In this document: positions 1 through 9,792 of the stretch, piece after piece
Layout of the letters: each line of letters opens with the position of its first letter
Numbering within the stretch: position 1 is the first letter of the stretch
Origin: Clostridium aminobutyricum
Lineage (GTDB): Bacteria > Bacillota > Clostridia > Peptostreptococcales > Anaerovoracaceae
Length of the DNA: 64,000 bases
Direction: 5' to 3'
NCBI RefSeq assembly: GCF_017255415.1
Contig: NZ_JAFJZZ010000006.1
Location: 1 to 64,000 of the forward strand
Position numbers and translations under genes: made by a program
Notes under the pieces: generated by a model
What the model was told of the DNA's origin: nothing
Databases searched by the model: none
The model's input: only the letters and a program-made list of their open reading frames with translations

Positions 1-135
1 TTACCAATCACTTTTGTGATTGCTGTTTGTACTTAATCTAAGAACAATTTAATGTTCTTTTGACTAATTTTCCATACTATGAAGTTTTCAAGGTTCATGT
101 GCTCTTTCGAGCCGTTCCGCGTTAACGGAACTTTT
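1..135 (-). promoter_or_regulatory. Probable rRNA-operon leader (16S lies beyond the left edge)
   Basis: Read on the minus strand, this stretch lies directly downstream of three tandem consensus promoters. It contains the phrase ACCTTGAAAACTTCATAG (about 80-98), which resembles the conserved sequence found just before rRNA genes in Firmicutes. It also has small hairpins (GCTC-GAAA-GAGC near 105-115 and AATCAC/GTGATT at 6-21) and a GTTCTT boxA-like element near 40-50. No mature rRNA sequence is inside the window, so the assignment rests on promoter strength and leader resemblance. Confidence 0.5.
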
Positions 136-137
136 CT

Positions 138-166
138 ATCATATCACCATCTCGTACCTTTGTCAA
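138..166 (-). promoter_or_regulatory. Sigma-A promoter, proximal of three
   Basis: On the minus strand the -35 box is TTGACA (161-166) and the -10 box is TATGAT (138-143), with exactly 17 bases between them. It is the promoter nearest the presumed rRNA leader. Together with two upstream copies at about 107-127-base intervals it forms a tandem array typical of stable-RNA operons. Confidence 0.8.
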
Positions 167-244
167 CAACTTTTTTCAAATTTCTACAATTTGTTGTGGT
201 TAACAAGTTAGGCTCACGTTCGTGTTTCACGAGACAGCTTTAAT

Positions 245-273
245 AGATTACCAAACTTTGCTTGCTCTGTCAA
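245..273 (-). promoter_or_regulatory. Sigma-A promoter, middle of three
   Basis: On the minus strand the -35 is TTGACA (268-273) and the -10 is TAATCT (245-250), again with a 17-base spacer. An A/T tract lies just upstream of the -35 and could act as an UP element. There is no gene between this and the other two promoters. Confidence 0.75.
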
Positions 274-371
274 CACCTTTTTTTGAAATTGTTTCGTGTT
301 TTTTCAGAAAGTCTGCTGCAGGTTCAAATTTCAGCCTGCTGCAAGATTTAAAAGCTTGTCTGCTAAAGAAT

Positions 372-400
372 ATTTTACGATTCTTGGAGTCCCGTGTCAA
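372..400 (-). promoter_or_regulatory. Sigma-A promoter, distal of three
   Basis: On the minus strand the -35 is TTGACA (395-400) and the -10 is TAAAAT (372-377), with a 17-base spacer. It shares the perfect -35 hexamer and spacer length of the other two. The rest of 401-540 shows no gene or further promoter that I can support. Confidence 0.75.
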
Positions 401-540
401 CAAGAATTTATGCCGCTTTTTTACTATTTTTGTCGGGTTCAGTCTATTCTCTGCTGCCGATTCGCGGCATCCCCTTATACGGACTTATTTATTACATCAG
501 CGTTGGTTATTTTACTTCGTATGTATGGATATCTTCTATA

Positions 541-573
541 TAAAAAACAACGGCACGTAGTAACGTACCGCTG
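541..573 (-). terminator. Rho-independent terminator after tyrS
   Basis: A 10-bp stem (549-558 with 563-572, two G-U pairs) around a 4-base loop is followed on the minus strand by a GTTTTTT run (542-548). It lies about 80 bases past the tyrS stop and separates the housekeeping operon from the rRNA promoters. Confidence 0.75.
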
Positions 574-655
574 TCCTCTGCATTTGTTATCCTATTATCT
601 TCTCACAGATACACCATATTATCTATTGTACCTATATCGGGAATTTCAGATACAT

Positions 656-1981
656 TTAGATCTGTACCATATGGAAAGTCTTTTTACCCTTCTTAATCAA
701 GAGTTTGCCGTCTTTAAACAGATCTTTTGTAATCATCATCTTTGAGTCTGTAACCTTTTCATCATTGATCACAAGCCCGCCCTGTTCAATCGTACGGAAG
801 CCTTCACTTCTGCTTGGTACCAACTTTAACTGCTGAATAAGAGCGACCACTCCCATTCCTTCTCCGTCAAAGCTTGTAGAATCCATAGTAGTAGTAGGGA
901 TGTTCTCCATCGTACCGCCGCCACCAAAGGCTGCACGTGCGCCTTCCTGTGCCTTTATTGCTTCCTCTTCACCGTGAACCAACTTAGTCACTTCAAAGGC
1001 AAGCACTTCTTTTGCTTTGTTGATCTCAGCATCCTTCAAATCACCTAAGCGATCCACTTCTTCCATCGGTAAGAAGGTAAGCATTCTTAAGCACTTGTGA
1101 ACATCAGCATCTTCAACATTTCTCCAGTATTGATAGAACTCAAATGGAGAAGTCTTATTAGCATCCAGCCACAATGCCCCTTTTTGCGTTTTACCCATCT
1201 TCTTTCCTTCACTTGTTGTAAGAAGGGAGAAAGTCATACCGTAAACCTGCTTATTTACTTCACGTCTTGTTAAGTCCACACCGTGAAGGATGTTGGACCA
1301 TTGGTCATTTCCACCAAACTGCATTTTACAGTCGATATCTCTAGCCATTACCATAAAGTCATAGGACTGCATCAGCATATAGTTGAATTCCAAGAAAGAC
1401 AATCCCTGTTCAAGTCTCTGCTTAAAGCACTCTGCTCGGAGCATGCTATTGACTGAAAAATGTCTGCCGATATCTCGGATAAATTCTACATAATTTAAAT
1501 TAAGCAGCCATGATGCATTGTTTACACAAATCGCTTTACCTGGTTCCGGTTCCTTATTTGCAGTAGCTTTGCCAACCGTCTTTCCGTCCCCGCCGGTATA
1601 TACCCACTCATCGTCAAAGTCTAAAAACTTGTCAAAAAGTTTTTTAAAGGCATTGCAGTTGGCGTTAATCGTTTCAGGCGTCATCATTTGACGCATATCC
1701 GTTCTTCCGGAAGGATCTCCTACCATTCCGGTCCCTCCACCGATTAAAACGATCGGTGTATGGCCGAACTTCTGCATATACATCATGATGATGACCTGCA
1801 TGAAGTGACCTACATGCAAGCAATCTGCAGTCGGATCAAATCCGATATAGAATTTAATCTTTTCCTTTCCAAGAAGGTCTCTGATTTCCTCTTCATTGGT
1901 CGTCTGCTCAATAAAGCCTCGTTCTTTCAACACATCAAATACGTTATCGTGTTTGCTAATATTATCTGGTATAAAGTTCAT
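656..1981 (-). CDS. tyrS: Tyrosyl-tRNA synthetase
   Basis: This class I aminoacyl-tRNA synthetase charges tRNA-Tyr in the cytoplasm. The ATP-binding HIGH-type motif appears as HVGH near residue 56, the second signature as KMGKT (a KMSKS variant) near residue 262, and a C-terminal S4-like RNA-binding domain starts near residue 375. The length of 441 aa is somewhat above the usual 400-420. An ATG two codons upstream (1987) abuts the GAGGGA ribosome site, whereas the ATG at 1981 sits six bases from it, so I chose 1981. It begins 14 bases after the upp stop and is the last gene of the block, ahead of a good terminator. No T-box leader is seen, which fits transcription from an upstream promoter. 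Confidence 0.95.
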   Translation of the reverse strand: MNFIPDNISKHDNVFDVLKERGFIEQTTNEEEIRDLLGKEKIKFYIGFDPTADCLHVGHFMQVIIMMYMQKFGHTPIVLIGGGTGMVGDPSGRTDMRQMMTPETINANCNAFKKLFDKFLDFDDEWVYTGGDGKTVGKATANKEPEPGKAICVNNASWLLNLNYVEFIRDIGRHFSVNSMLRAECFKQRLEQGLSFLEFNYMLMQSYDFMVMARDIDCKMQFGGNDQWSNILHGVDLTRREVNKQVYGMTFSLLTTSEGKKMGKTQKGALWLDANKTSPFEFYQYWRNVEDADVHKCLRMLTFLPMEEVDRLGDLKDAEINKAKEVLAFEVTKLVHGEEEAIKAQEGARAAFGGGGTMENIPTTTMDSTSFDGEGMGVVALIQQLKLVPSRSEGFRTIEQGGLVINDEKVTDSKMMITKDLFKDGKLLIKKGKKTFHMVQI

Positions 1982-1995
1982 TTGCATTCCCTCAC

Positions 1996-2625
1996 TTATT
2001 TCGTTCCGTATAATCTATCCCCTGCATCGCCAAGTCCCGGTACGATGTACGCATGCTCATTCAATCGTTCATCTTTTGCTGCAATGAAAATATCTACGTC
2101 AGGATGAGCCTGCTGTAATACTTCAATTCCCTCAGGTGCTGCAATTAAGCACATGAAGGTGATATTTTTTGCACCTTTTTCTTTAATGAAATCGATTGCT
2201 GCTGCTGCGCTTCCACCGGTAGCCAGCATCGGATCCACTACAAAGACTTGTCTCTTTTCAATATCATTCGGAAGTTTGCAATAATATTCAACCGGCTCGT
2301 GTGTCTCAGGGTCCCTGTAAAGTCCTACATGTCCGACTTTCGCATTCGGTACAAGTGCAAGCATCCCGTCAACCATTCCAAGTCCAGCTCTCAGGATAGG
2401 AATAATAGCGATATCTTCGCCCTTTAGCATTTTAACGGTTGTTTTACAAATCGGAGTTTCAATATCCACTGCCTCCAACGGTAAATTTCTAGTTGCCTCA
2501 TATCCCATTAGCATTGCTATTTCTCTAACAAGCTCTCTGAAGTCCTTTACACTCGTTTCCGTTTTCCTTATCATAGCCGTCTTGTGCTGAATCAGCGGAT
2601 GATCAAATACATATACTTTGCCCAT
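1996..2625 (-). CDS. upp: Uracil phosphoribosyltransferase
   Basis: The enzyme converts uracil and PRPP to UMP in pyrimidine salvage. The PRPP-binding loop is visible as [16 protein letters not shown] near residue 130, and the C-terminal uracil-binding segment ends [13 protein letters not shown] as in bacterial Upp. The length of 209 aa is standard. A GGGAGG ribosome site lies seven bases before the ATG. It follows rpiB after about 150 bases and is tightly coupled to tyrS, a common Firmicutes arrangement of rpiB and upp. Confidence 0.95.
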   Translation of the reverse strand: MGKVYVFDHPLIQHKTAMIRKTETSVKDFRELVREIAMLMGYEATRNLPLEAVDIETPICKTTVKMLKGEDIAIIPILRAGLGMVDGMLALVPNAKVGHVGLYRDPETHEPVEYYCKLPNDIEKRQVFVVDPMLATGGSAAAAIDFIKEKGAKNITFMCLIAAPEGIEVLQQAHPDVDIFIAAKDERLNEHAYIVPGLGDAGDRLYGTK

Positions 2626-2774
2626 TATTATTCCTCCCTTGCATTGCTTCCATGTTTGATTTTTATTTATAATTCAATTTGCATAAAATCTTTTTTCTAA
2701 AATATCCTTTTTCTATTGTGTTCGTTTCCCATTGAAACGGTGCTTCTACTATAAGTGATTGCACCTGGCATTCT

Positions 2775-3206
2775 TTACATTTGATTCAGCATGTCCACAC
2801 GCCTTTGATGTCTTCCGCCTTCAAATTCGGTATCCAGCCATTTCTGTGTAATTGCCTTAGCCATCTCCGGATCAGTAGTTCTGCCGCCCATAGCCAACAC
2901 GTTTGCATCATTATGCTTACGAGTCATCTCCGCCATCGGTACGTCTGTACAAAGCGCACATCGAATACCCTTTACCTTATTCGCTGCGATCGATATGCCG
3001 ATTCCGGTGCCGCAGAAAACAATTCCCCTATCTGCTTTGCCGGACATCACTGCTTCTCCGCAAGCTTTTCCATACACAGGATAATCTACCGATTCTTCTG
3101 AATTGGTTCCAAGATCAAGCACTTCAATTCCTTGTTCTTCCAAGTATTTTTTTATTTGCTCTTTTAATCCCAATCCGCCATGATCGCTCGCCATCGCAAT
3201 TTTCAT
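2775..3206 (-). CDS. rpiB: Ribose-5-phosphate isomerase B
   Basis: RpiB interconverts ribose 5-phosphate and ribulose 5-phosphate in the pentose phosphate pathway. The protein (143 aa from this start) begins MKIAMASDHGG, the family's N-terminal signature, and carries the GTGIGISIAANK phosphate-binding segment with the catalytic cysteine just before it (FCGTG). An in-frame upstream start would add nine basic residues, but GGAGAAG lies correctly before the ATG at 3206, and homologues start there. It lies in the conserved block between the threonylcarbamoyl-AMP synthase gene and upp. Confidence 0.93.
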   Translation of the reverse strand: MKIAMASDHGGLGLKEQIKKYLEEQGIEVLDLGTNSEESVDYPVYGKACGEAVMSGKADRGIVFCGTGIGISIAANKVKGIRCALCTDVPMAEMTRKHNDANVLAMGGRTTDPEMAKAITQKWLDTEFEGGRHQRRVDMLNQM

Positions 3207-3270
3207 TTTTCTTCTCCTTTGTTTCGATCGCACTACTTTATAAGTAAATGCTTCTATTCTTCATTAAAGA

Positions 3271-4314
3271 TTAAAGTTTTATCACATTGTATCCCGCTGA
3301 TTTCATCATTCGATTCATCACGGCAAATCCAATTCCATCCGAGTCATCCAAGGCTCCTGCTAAAATCAAATCCACCCCTTGTCCATCCAATTCTCGAAGT
3401 TTTGCGAAAAAGTCATGAGCTGCCCGTTGCAATTCTGTCTCTGCAAAAATAATCACACCTACTTTTTTGCCGTTGAGCTCATTTTCACTTTGGAGTTTCT
3501 CTATTTCAGCTTTTACCTTGCCCATTTCTCCGGAAATAATGATCATTTCTGCTTTTGGCGCGTAGTGCTTGTACTTCATGCCAGGGGCTTTCGGTTTAAA
3601 GTCTTCCGTCTCAACTTCCAATAGCTGTCCTTTAGACACATCCCTCGGTCTGTTTATGAATAGCGCCGGATCCATTTCTACTTTTTTACCTAAGCCTCTC
3701 ACTGCCTGCTGCAATTCTTGTTGTGTTATAATGCCGGGCCTTAATAGGACCACGTTATCGCCTGAAACATCGACTACGGTAGATTCAATACCGACTTGGC
3801 AATCTTCACCCATCAGTATGGCATCAATCCGGCCATCTAAATCTTCTACCACATGTTTCGCTTTGGTCGGACTAGGCCGGCCTGATACATTTGCGCTCGG
3901 AGCCGCGATAGGGCATGTTGATTTTCTTATTAAATCTCTTGCCGTTTGATTGGAAGGCAGCCGAACGCCGACCGTATCCAGTCCTCCGGTCGTCACATCC
4001 GGTATCCCCGGTGCTTTATTTACAACCATCGTAAGGGGCCCCGGCCAAAAATGTTCCATTAATAGATCCATCAGCGGCGTTATCATTGGCGTCAGCTTCT
4101 GAAGGTCTTCTTTCTCCGCAATATGGACGATCATCGGATTGTCGCTGGGTCTGCCTTTGGCAGCATACACTTTGCCGACAGCAATGGCATCAAAAGCATT
4201 GGCACCTAGACCGTACACCGTCTCCGTCGGAAAGGCTACCAGCCCTCCCTCTTGTAAAATTTGTGCTGCCGTCTCTATATTTTCAGTTGTAACATTCAAA
4301 TGCTTTGTTACCAT
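3271..4314 (-). CDS. ywlC: Threonylcarbamoyl-AMP synthase (Sua5/YwlC type)
   Basis: The enzyme makes threonylcarbamoyl-adenylate from threonine, bicarbonate and ATP, the first step of the t6A37 modification of ANN-decoding tRNAs. Residues 1 to about 195 are the YrdC-like catalytic domain, with PTETVYGLGANA, KGRPSDNPM and SAPSANVSGRPSPT visible. Residues from about 210 to 347 form the extra Sua5 domain, so this is the long two-domain form rather than the short TsaC. An AGGGA site precedes the ATG. It sits between prfA and rpiB, a conserved order in Firmicutes. Confidence 0.93.
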   Translation of the reverse strand: MVTKHLNVTTENIETAAQILQEGGLVAFPTETVYGLGANAFDAIAVGKVYAAKGRPSDNPMIVHIAEKEDLQKLTPMITPLMDLLMEHFWPGPLTMVVNKAPGIPDVTTGGLDTVGVRLPSNQTARDLIRKSTCPIAAPSANVSGRPSPTKAKHVVEDLDGRIDAILMGEDCQVGIESTVVDVSGDNVVLLRPGIITQQELQQAVRGLGKKVEMDPALFINRPRDVSKGQLLEVETEDFKPKAPGMKYKHYAPKAEMIIISGEMGKVKAEIEKLQSENELNGKKVGVIIFAETELQRAAHDFFAKLRELDGQGVDLILAGALDDSDGIGFAVMNRMMKSAGYNVIKL

Positions 4315-4371
4315 TATTGTTTTCCCTACATCTAAAGCACTCCGTTCCTCCGCCGTTTGTTCTCGTCAGCA

Positions 4372-5433
4372 TTAAAGTGCTTTCATTTTATCCGCCTGAT
4401 CGCTCGTAATCAGTCCATCTATAATTTCATCTAAATCTCCATCCAGAAACGAATCCAGTTTGTAAAGGGTTAATCCAATTCTGTGATCGGATACACGACC
4501 TTGCGGATAGTTATAGGTTCTGATCCGCTCACTTCTGTCTCCGCTTCCCACCTGACTCTTTCTTTGATCAGCGATTTCTTTGTTTTGTTCCTGCATCTTT
4601 AGGTCATATAATCTGGAGCGCAATACCTTAAATGCTTTTTCTTTATTTTTAATCTGAGACTTCTCATCCTGACAAGTCACAACAAGCCCGGTTGGCACAT
4701 GGGTCAATCGAACTGCTGAATCTGTCGTGTTTACACACTGTCCGCCATTACCGGAAGCACGGTATACGTCAACACGCACATCATTTGGATTTAAGTCTAC
4801 TTCTAATTCATCCACTTCCGGCAGTACTGCAATCGTCGCTGCAGAAGTATGAATACGTCCGCTGGATTCTGTTTCAGGAACACGTTGAACTCGATGCGCA
4901 CCGCTTTCATACTTCAATCTGGAATACGCACCTTTTCCCTTTATCAGCAACACCGCTTCCTTTACGCCGCCGATACCGGTATCATTCATTTCCATCATTT
5001 CCGTCTTCCAGCCGCGTCGTTCGGCATATCTCATGTACATTCTCAGAAGATTCGCACCAAACAAGGCCGCTTCTTCGCCTCCCGTTCCGGCACGAACTTC
5101 AAGGATAACGTTCTTTTCGTCGTTAGGGTCCTTCGGCAATAAGAGAATATTCAATTCCTGGGAATAAGTTTCAATCTTATCCTCCAGTTCATTGATTTCC
5201 GCCTTTGCCATTTCTCGAAGTTCTTCGTCCCCTTCCTCCAACATTTCCTTTGCATCCTGAAGGTCCTCTTTTGCTTTTTTATATTCTTTATACTTATTTA
5301 CAATAGGCTCCATTTCGCCCATTTCCTTAATATGCTTCTGCCAAACCGGTTGATTGTTAATAACATCCGGATCAGAAACCTTTAAAGAAAGTTCCTCATA
5401 TTTTTCTAATATAAAGTCTAACTTGTCAAACAT
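4372..5433 (-). CDS. prfA: Peptide chain release factor 1
   Basis: RF1 recognises UAA and UAG stop codons and triggers peptide release. The universal GGQ tripeptide appears in [19 protein letters not shown] near residue 230, and the following [21 protein letters not shown] block is characteristic. The N-terminal third is the charged, coiled helical domain. The 353-aa length is normal. The release-factor methyltransferase gene prmC lies in the same block upstream, with rpmE in between. AGGAG precedes the ATG. Confidence 0.96.
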   Translation of the reverse strand: MFDKLDFILEKYEELSLKVSDPDVINNQPVWQKHIKEMGEMEPIVNKYKEYKKAKEDLQDAKEMLEEGDEELREMAKAEINELEDKIETYSQELNILLLPKDPNDEKNVILEVRAGTGGEEAALFGANLLRMYMRYAERRGWKTEMMEMNDTGIGGVKEAVLLIKGKGAYSRLKYESGAHRVQRVPETESSGRIHTSAATIAVLPEVDELEVDLNPNDVRVDVYRASGNGGQCVNTTDSAVRLTHVPTGLVVTCQDEKSQIKNKEKAFKVLRSRLYDLKMQEQNKEIADQRKSQVGSGDRSERIRTYNYPQGRVSDHRIGLTLYKLDSFLDGDLDEIIDGLITSDQADKMKAL

Positions 5434-5542
5434 TTATTTTTCTCCTATTTTTTATTGGGATCATCTATTAAAAACCACAAATAGGCCGTTTTTAAGCCTT
5501 TTCTTTTCTGTCCTAACTATTTAGTATAGCATATTTTGTTAG

Positions 5543-5572
5543 AAAAAAAAACTGGAAATTAAAATTTCCAGT
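5543..5572 (-). terminator. Terminator between rpmE and prfA
   Basis: A perfect 10-bp palindromic stem (5551-5560 with 5563-5572) is followed on the minus strand by nine T residues. It lies between rpmE and prfA, so rpmE may be a short transcript of its own with prfA reached by readthrough or a separate promoter. Confidence 0.75.
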
Positions 5573-5665
5573 TTGTTTAAAGCTACTTACTAGCTTGCTT
5601 TATTCGTTATGGAAACTGTTAGCAAGCTTTTCGAAAGACTCACAGGGCTGCCCCCGTTCATCTGA

Positions 5666-5866
5666 TTAATCGATGTTGTACTTTGTCTTAAACTTTTCAA
5701 CACGACCGCCACGGTTAATGAACTTCTGTTGTCCAGTAAAGAACGGATGGCAAGCTGAACAAACTTCAGTCTTGATTTCGTCCTTATTGGATTTTGTCAT
5801 GAACGTGTTGCCGCATGCGCAAGTAACTTTACATTCCTTATAATCTGGATGGATTCCTTCCCTCAT
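5666..5866 (-). CDS. rpmE: Ribosomal protein L31, zinc-binding form
   Basis: L31 is a small protein of the large ribosomal subunit. It has 66 aa and begins MREGIHPDY. The cysteine pairs CACG and CSACH mark the zinc-ribbon (C+) type. A GTG three codons upstream is in frame but sits inside the GAGAGG ribosome site, while the ATG at 5866 is eight bases from it, so 5866 is chosen. In many clostridia rpmE directly follows rho; here it lies between prmC and prfA with its own promoter and terminator. Confidence 0.93.
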   Translation of the reverse strand: MREGIHPDYKECKVTCACGNTFMTKSNKDEIKTEVCSACHPFFTGQQKFINRGGRVEKFKTKYNID

Positions 5867-5970
5867 GCTATGCACCTCTCTTTTGCTCTTGGCCCCGCGG
5901 CCTCCGCATTATTTCTGTTTAATTTATTTCAAGAAAATCATCAATAGATTTTCCTAAACTACAGTTTTAT

Positions 5971-5999
5971 ACTATATCATAACCGTTTGTCTAAATCAA
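5971..5999 (-). promoter_or_regulatory. Promoter of rpmE
   Basis: On the minus strand the -35 is TTGATT (5994-5999) and the -10 is TATAGT (5971-5976), with a 17-base spacer. This leaves a leader of about 100 bases ahead of rpmE. The leader contains a GC-rich run (GCGGAGGCCGCGGGGCC, about 5891-5907) out of character with the AT-rich surroundings, possibly an RNA structure for L31 autoregulation. Confidence 0.65.
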
Positions 6000-6052
6000 T
6001 ACTTTTTTGTAAGTTGCCTGTTCTTCCTTGGCAACCTCTTTCTTTTAAAGCG

Positions 6053-6913
6053 TTAGCTTCTGCAAATCGCTACTCGATCCAAGCCGCTATGATCTTTTTT
6101 GATTTCGACACTTACAAAAGGTCCTCTGAGGATTGCCAGTTCTTCCACAGCTCTCCCCTGATCATACCCAATCTCGAAGAGAAGCATGCCATGCTCACGA
6201 AGGTAGTTCGGTGCTTCCTCAATAATTCGCCGATAAAAGTCCAACCCGTCATTCCCGCCGTCCAATGCTAAATGCGGCTCATATTCCCGAACCTCTTTGT
6301 CTAAAGTCGGAATGATTGAACTCTCTATGTAAGGGGGATTGGAAACGATGATGTCAAATCTGGTATTTCCCAGTTTTTTCTTAAACGGTTCAAACAAATC
6401 GCCTAAGGCAAAACTGACATTGGATTTTAACAACTTCGCATTCTTTCTCGCCAGTTCGATGGCATCATCACTGATGTCGCAGCAAGTGACCTTCATGTTC
6501 TTACAAATTTTATCTAAACTGATACCAATCGCTCCGCTTCCGCAGCACAAGTCCAATAGATGCACTTTTTTCTTAAAATGACTCGAATAGTCCATAGCCG
6601 CTTCTGCTAAAATCTCCGTATCCAGCCGAGGTATTAAAACTTTTTCATTGACCATAAAAGGATATCCCATAAATTCCTGTATCCCTGTGATATACTGCAG
6701 CGGTAATCTTGTAGCCCGCCGATCAATCAGATCAAAATAGGTGTTGCACTGGCTGTCATCCAACATTCTAGACCAAATCATAAAAAGTCCAGCTTTATCA
6801 ACATGCAACATATAGCACAGCAATTGCTCCGCATCTACTTTCGCATCATAGATTCCAGCCACTTCGAGAGCCCGTTGGCCTACCTGCAAAAGTTCCTTTA
6901 CAATCATTGCCAT
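6053..6913 (-). CDS. prmC: Release factor glutamine methyltransferase
   Basis: PrmC methylates the glutamine of the GGQ motif in RF1/RF2 using S-adenosylmethionine. The N-terminal helical domain covers residues 1 to about 80. The Rossmann-like methyltransferase domain follows, with LLDLCCGSGAIGI (SAM binding) and the substrate-glutamine motif NPPY in VSNPPYIESS. The length of 286 aa is usual. A perfect GGAGG site lies eight bases before the ATG. Its partner substrate gene prfA is in the same block. Confidence 0.94.
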   Translation of the reverse strand: MAMIVKELLQVGQRALEVAGIYDAKVDAEQLLCYMLHVDKAGLFMIWSRMLDDSQCNTYFDLIDRRATRLPLQYITGIQEFMGYPFMVNEKVLIPRLDTEILAEAAMDYSSHFKKKVHLLDLCCGSGAIGISLDKICKNMKVTCCDISDDAIELARKNAKLLKSNVSFALGDLFEPFKKKLGNTRFDIIVSNPPYIESSIIPTLDKEVREYEPHLALDGGNDGLDFYRRIIEEAPNYLREHGMLLFEIGYDQGRAVEELAILRGPFVSVEIKKDHSGLDRVAICRS

Positions 6914-7028
6914 ATTCTAATCCTCCAATTTCATAGGTTTATATATTGAATTTTAGGTTCATGCGTAAACTCTTCCAATCATTTGAATCATTATGATATT
7001 TTGCAAATGATTCAGTCCTCGGTCTCAA

Positions 7029-8114
7029 TCATTCTTTCCCCAGCAAAACATCCTCTGTATACTCTTCAAAACCAGCTCGGTAAATATTCAGTTCTTCTGT
7101 TTCAGACGGTACCATTACCGCTTTCATCGCAACAATAGCTACCTCCAGTTGTTTTTCATTCGGTTCATTCGTTGTCAATTTCTGTAGATATAACCCGGGC
7201 AAACTCAGTATTTTTACCAGCCCCGAATCACTGCCCCCAGCCCATTTCAGCAATTCATAAGAAAGCCCTGCGATGAACGGAATCAACAGCAGTCTTGATG
7301 TGATACGCCAAAACAAATTAGGCCATCCCAATAAAGAGAATAAGATTAAGCTGATCACCATTACAAACATTAAAAAGCTCGTTCCGCAGCGCGGGTGAAG
7401 CGTATAAAAAGGCATGCAATTTTTAGGTTTCAATTCTAATCCGTTTTCAAAGCAGTGAATGGTCTTATGTTCCGCTCCATGGTATTGAAAGACTCTCTTG
7501 ATATCTTCCATCTTCGAAATCAATACGACATAGATAACAAACAATAGGATTCGCAGAACCCCTTCAATTAAATTCAGTACGATTTCGTTTGTTGTAAATA
7601 TACTGCACCAGTTTACGGCCACCGTCGGTGCTATGATAAAAATTCCGACAGTAAAGACAAGCGCAAGAATGACCGAGATATAAATCATGATATTCCATGC
7701 CGCTTTTTCACCGAAATGTTTTTCAACCCACAAGGTAAGCTTATCTTTTTCGTAATACTCCGGCCCTTTGATAGTTCCGTCATCTGTTCCTGCGTCACGG
7801 GCAGCGTCACGCATTTTCTCTAGTTCTTCTTTATGCTCATTTTCATATTTTTCAAGCACTTCAGCGGAATACATGAGCGTCTTAGTGCCTGAAACCAAAG
7901 AGGAGCCAAAGGCAACGATGCCTCGAATAATTGGGAACTTCATCCATTTGCTTCTGGCATGCTGCTTCTCTGTTTTTAAATGAATCACACCGTCGGGCAT
8001 TCGCATTGCTATCGCAGTACGGTCTTCCCCCTTCATCATGATTCCTTCCATGACAGCTTGACCGCCTACTTTAGTGGGGCAAGCCTCCTTTAAAAAAATC
8101 TTACTTAAATCCAT
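7029..8114 (-). CDS. yqhQ: DUF1385 membrane protein (YqhQ family)
   Basis: This 361-aa membrane protein has no established biochemical role. Family hallmarks are visible: GGQAVMEGIMMK near the N-terminus, FQYHGAEHKTIHCFENG in the middle and HPRCGTSFLMFVMV. Four or five hydrophobic segments lie between residues about 140 and 290. It belongs to the conserved rho-DUF1385-prmC-prfA neighbourhood of clostridia, which argues for a link to translation or envelope homeostasis, but the sequence itself does not settle that. AGGAGATAGT precedes the ATG. Confidence 0.88.
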   Translation of the reverse strand: MDLSKIFLKEACPTKVGGQAVMEGIMMKGEDRTAIAMRMPDGVIHLKTEKQHARSKWMKFPIIRGIVAFGSSLVSGTKTLMYSAEVLEKYENEHKEELEKMRDAARDAGTDDGTIKGPEYYEKDKLTLWVEKHFGEKAAWNIMIYISVILALVFTVGIFIIAPTVAVNWCSIFTTNEIVLNLIEGVLRILLFVIYVVLISKMEDIKRVFQYHGAEHKTIHCFENGLELKPKNCMPFYTLHPRCGTSFLMFVMVISLILFSLLGWPNLFWRITSRLLLIPFIAGLSYELLKWAGGSDSGLVKILSLPGLYLQKLTTNEPNEKQLEVAIVAMKAVMVPSETEELNIYRAGFEEYTEDVLLGKE

Positions 8115-8161
8115 ACTATCTCCTATCGACAGTTTTAGCTATGATCGTTATATAAAATCAG

Positions 8162-9589
8162 CTATTTCTGCTCCCCTAATTTTGTTTTCTTAATCACTTG
8201 AAGGAAATCAGCATTATTTCTAGTATGTGCCAGATTATCGATAATCATCTCCGTCACTTCCTGCGTTCCCATATTCGCCATTGCCCGGCGCATCATCCAA
8301 ACCGCTTCGATTTCTTCTTGACTCATGAGCAAGTCTTCTCGGCGAGTGCCTGATTTATTTAAATTAATAGCAGGGAATATTCGTTTTTCAGACAGTTTCC
8401 TATCCAAATGGAGTTCCATATTTCCCGTTCCTTTAAATTCCTCAAAGATTACATCATCCATTCGGCTTCCGGTTTCTACTAACGCGGTGGCGAGTATCGT
8501 TATGCTGCCGCCTTCTTCTAACTTCCTTGCTGCACCAAAGAATTTCTTTGGCTTATGCAGCGCGCCCGGATCCAGCCCTCCGGATAAGGTTCTTCCGGAG
8601 GCCGGTACAACCAGATTGTATGCTCTGGCAAGTCTCGTAATACTATCCAGCAAGATTACTACATCTTTGCCGTGCTCTGCCAGCCGCTGTGCTCTTGCTA
8701 AAACCATTTCGGCGACTTTAACATGATGCTGAGGCATTTCATCGAATGTCGAATAAATCACTTCTCCGCTTGATAAGGACCTCTTCATGTCCGTCACTTC
8801 TTCCGGCCGTTCATCCACCAGAAGAACAATCATTTCCACTTCAGGGTATTTTGCTTCTATTGTATTGGCTATCTTTTTTAGCAGGATCGTCTTACCTGCT
8901 TTAGGCGGTGCAACGATGATTCCTCTCTGCCCTTTTCCGATAGGCGCTATCAGGTCAATCAGGCGCATGGCCGTATCTCTGGAACCCGACTCGAGAGAAA
9001 GCCTCTGTTTTGGAAAAATCGGCGTCAAATCTTCAAAATCCGGCCGCTTGATTGCAACTCCAGGTTCATCTCCGTTCACTGTCAGGACATAAAGAAGCGC
9101 ACCAAAACGTTCCCCTTCATTTGGCTTTCTTGAAATTCCCTTTATTTTATCTCCTGTTTTTAAATTAAACCTTCTGATCTGAGAAGGTGATACATAGACG
9201 TCTTTATCGCTGGTCAAAAAGTTTGAAAACCGAAGAAAGCCGAACCCCCCGTCTGCCAATTCCAATATGCCCTCTACTTCCGGCCGGTCCTCCCGATGAG
9301 TTGTTTCTTCTTCGCACGTTTTGCGCTCCTGAACAGGAGAGGTCGTTGCGGCTTCATGCCGTACATTAGCTGCCATTTCGATTTGAGCAGCAGCTGTCTC
9401 TGCTTCTTTCATAATATCCTCGTCCAAATAAACCTCAGCCGCTGGATTTGGTGTTGCTTTTTCATCATTTACGCCTAACACTTCCAGCAATTCCGACTTT
9501 TTCATCTTCTCGTAGCCTTCCACGGAAAAGGCCTTGGCAATTTCTTTCAGTTCAGCTATTTTCTTTGTTTTCAAAACATTTTGGTCCAT
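8162..9589 (-). CDS. rho: Transcription termination factor Rho
   Basis: Rho is a hexameric RNA-dependent ATPase that ends transcription. The 475-aa protein has the N-terminal Rho_N helical domain (about 1-45), a low-complexity acidic linker (about 45-105), the cold-shock-like RNA-binding domain (GGFGFLRF near 115) and the ATPase with Walker A (APPKAGKT) and Walker B ([16 protein letters not shown]). The reading frame is open 28 codons further upstream, but the AAAGGA site lies before the ATG at 9589. The linker is longer than in E. coli Rho, as in many clostridial Rhos. It is the first gene of the housekeeping block. Confidence 0.95.
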   Translation of the reverse strand: MDQNVLKTKKIAELKEIAKAFSVEGYEKMKKSELLEVLGVNDEKATPNPAAEVYLDEDIMKEAETAAAQIEMAANVRHEAATTSPVQERKTCEEETTHREDRPEVEGILELADGGFGFLRFSNFLTSDKDVYVSPSQIRRFNLKTGDKIKGISRKPNEGERFGALLYVLTVNGDEPGVAIKRPDFEDLTPIFPKQRLSLESGSRDTAMRLIDLIAPIGKGQRGIIVAPPKAGKTILLKKIANTIEAKYPEVEMIVLLVDERPEEVTDMKRSLSSGEVIYSTFDEMPQHHVKVAEMVLARAQRLAEHGKDVVILLDSITRLARAYNLVVPASGRTLSGGLDPGALHKPKKFFGAARKLEEGGSITILATALVETGSRMDDVIFEEFKGTGNMELHLDRKLSEKRIFPAINLNKSGTRREDLLMSQEEIEAVWMMRRAMANMGTQEVTEMIIDNLAHTRNNADFLQVIKKTKLGEQK

Positions 9590-9622
9590 AATAATTCCTT
9601 TCAGTATAATGACCGCACGAAT

Positions 9623-9681
9623 ACCCCAATCTAAGTTGCATCGATTTAGATTGTTTCCCGGGTTTGGGGTCATCTATTATA
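9623..9681 (-). promoter_or_regulatory. Promoter -10 and bulged hairpin in the rho leader
   Basis: On the minus strand a TATAAT box (9676-9681) precedes an imperfect hairpin. The arm ACCCCAATCTAA (9623-9634 on plus) can pair with TTAGATT (9646-9652) and TTGGGGT (9664-9670), leaving an 11-base C/G-rich bulge. The predicted transcript would begin at the hairpin. No convincing -35 is present. Rho is autoregulated in several bacteria, so a control structure is plausible, but the evidence is only geometric. Confidence 0.35.
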
Positions 9682-9792
9682 AGATAAGTTATTTAGATAA
9701 GATTTGCGAAATAGATTTGACTTACATCTCAATTATTTTATTCAATTATTTTATTCAATTTTGTTTGATCATTTCATATTAGATACCGTATC

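Noticed and set aside
222-745. Overlapping plus-strand reading frames in the left gap
   Set aside because: They are rich in Phe/Leu/Cys, resemble no family, lack ribosome sites and lie across the three minus-strand promoters.
1982-2774. T-box or riboswitch ahead of tyrS or upp
   Set aside because: The tyrS leader is only 14 bases, and the upp leader lacks a recognisable specifier loop, TGG-type antiterminator or known aptamer.
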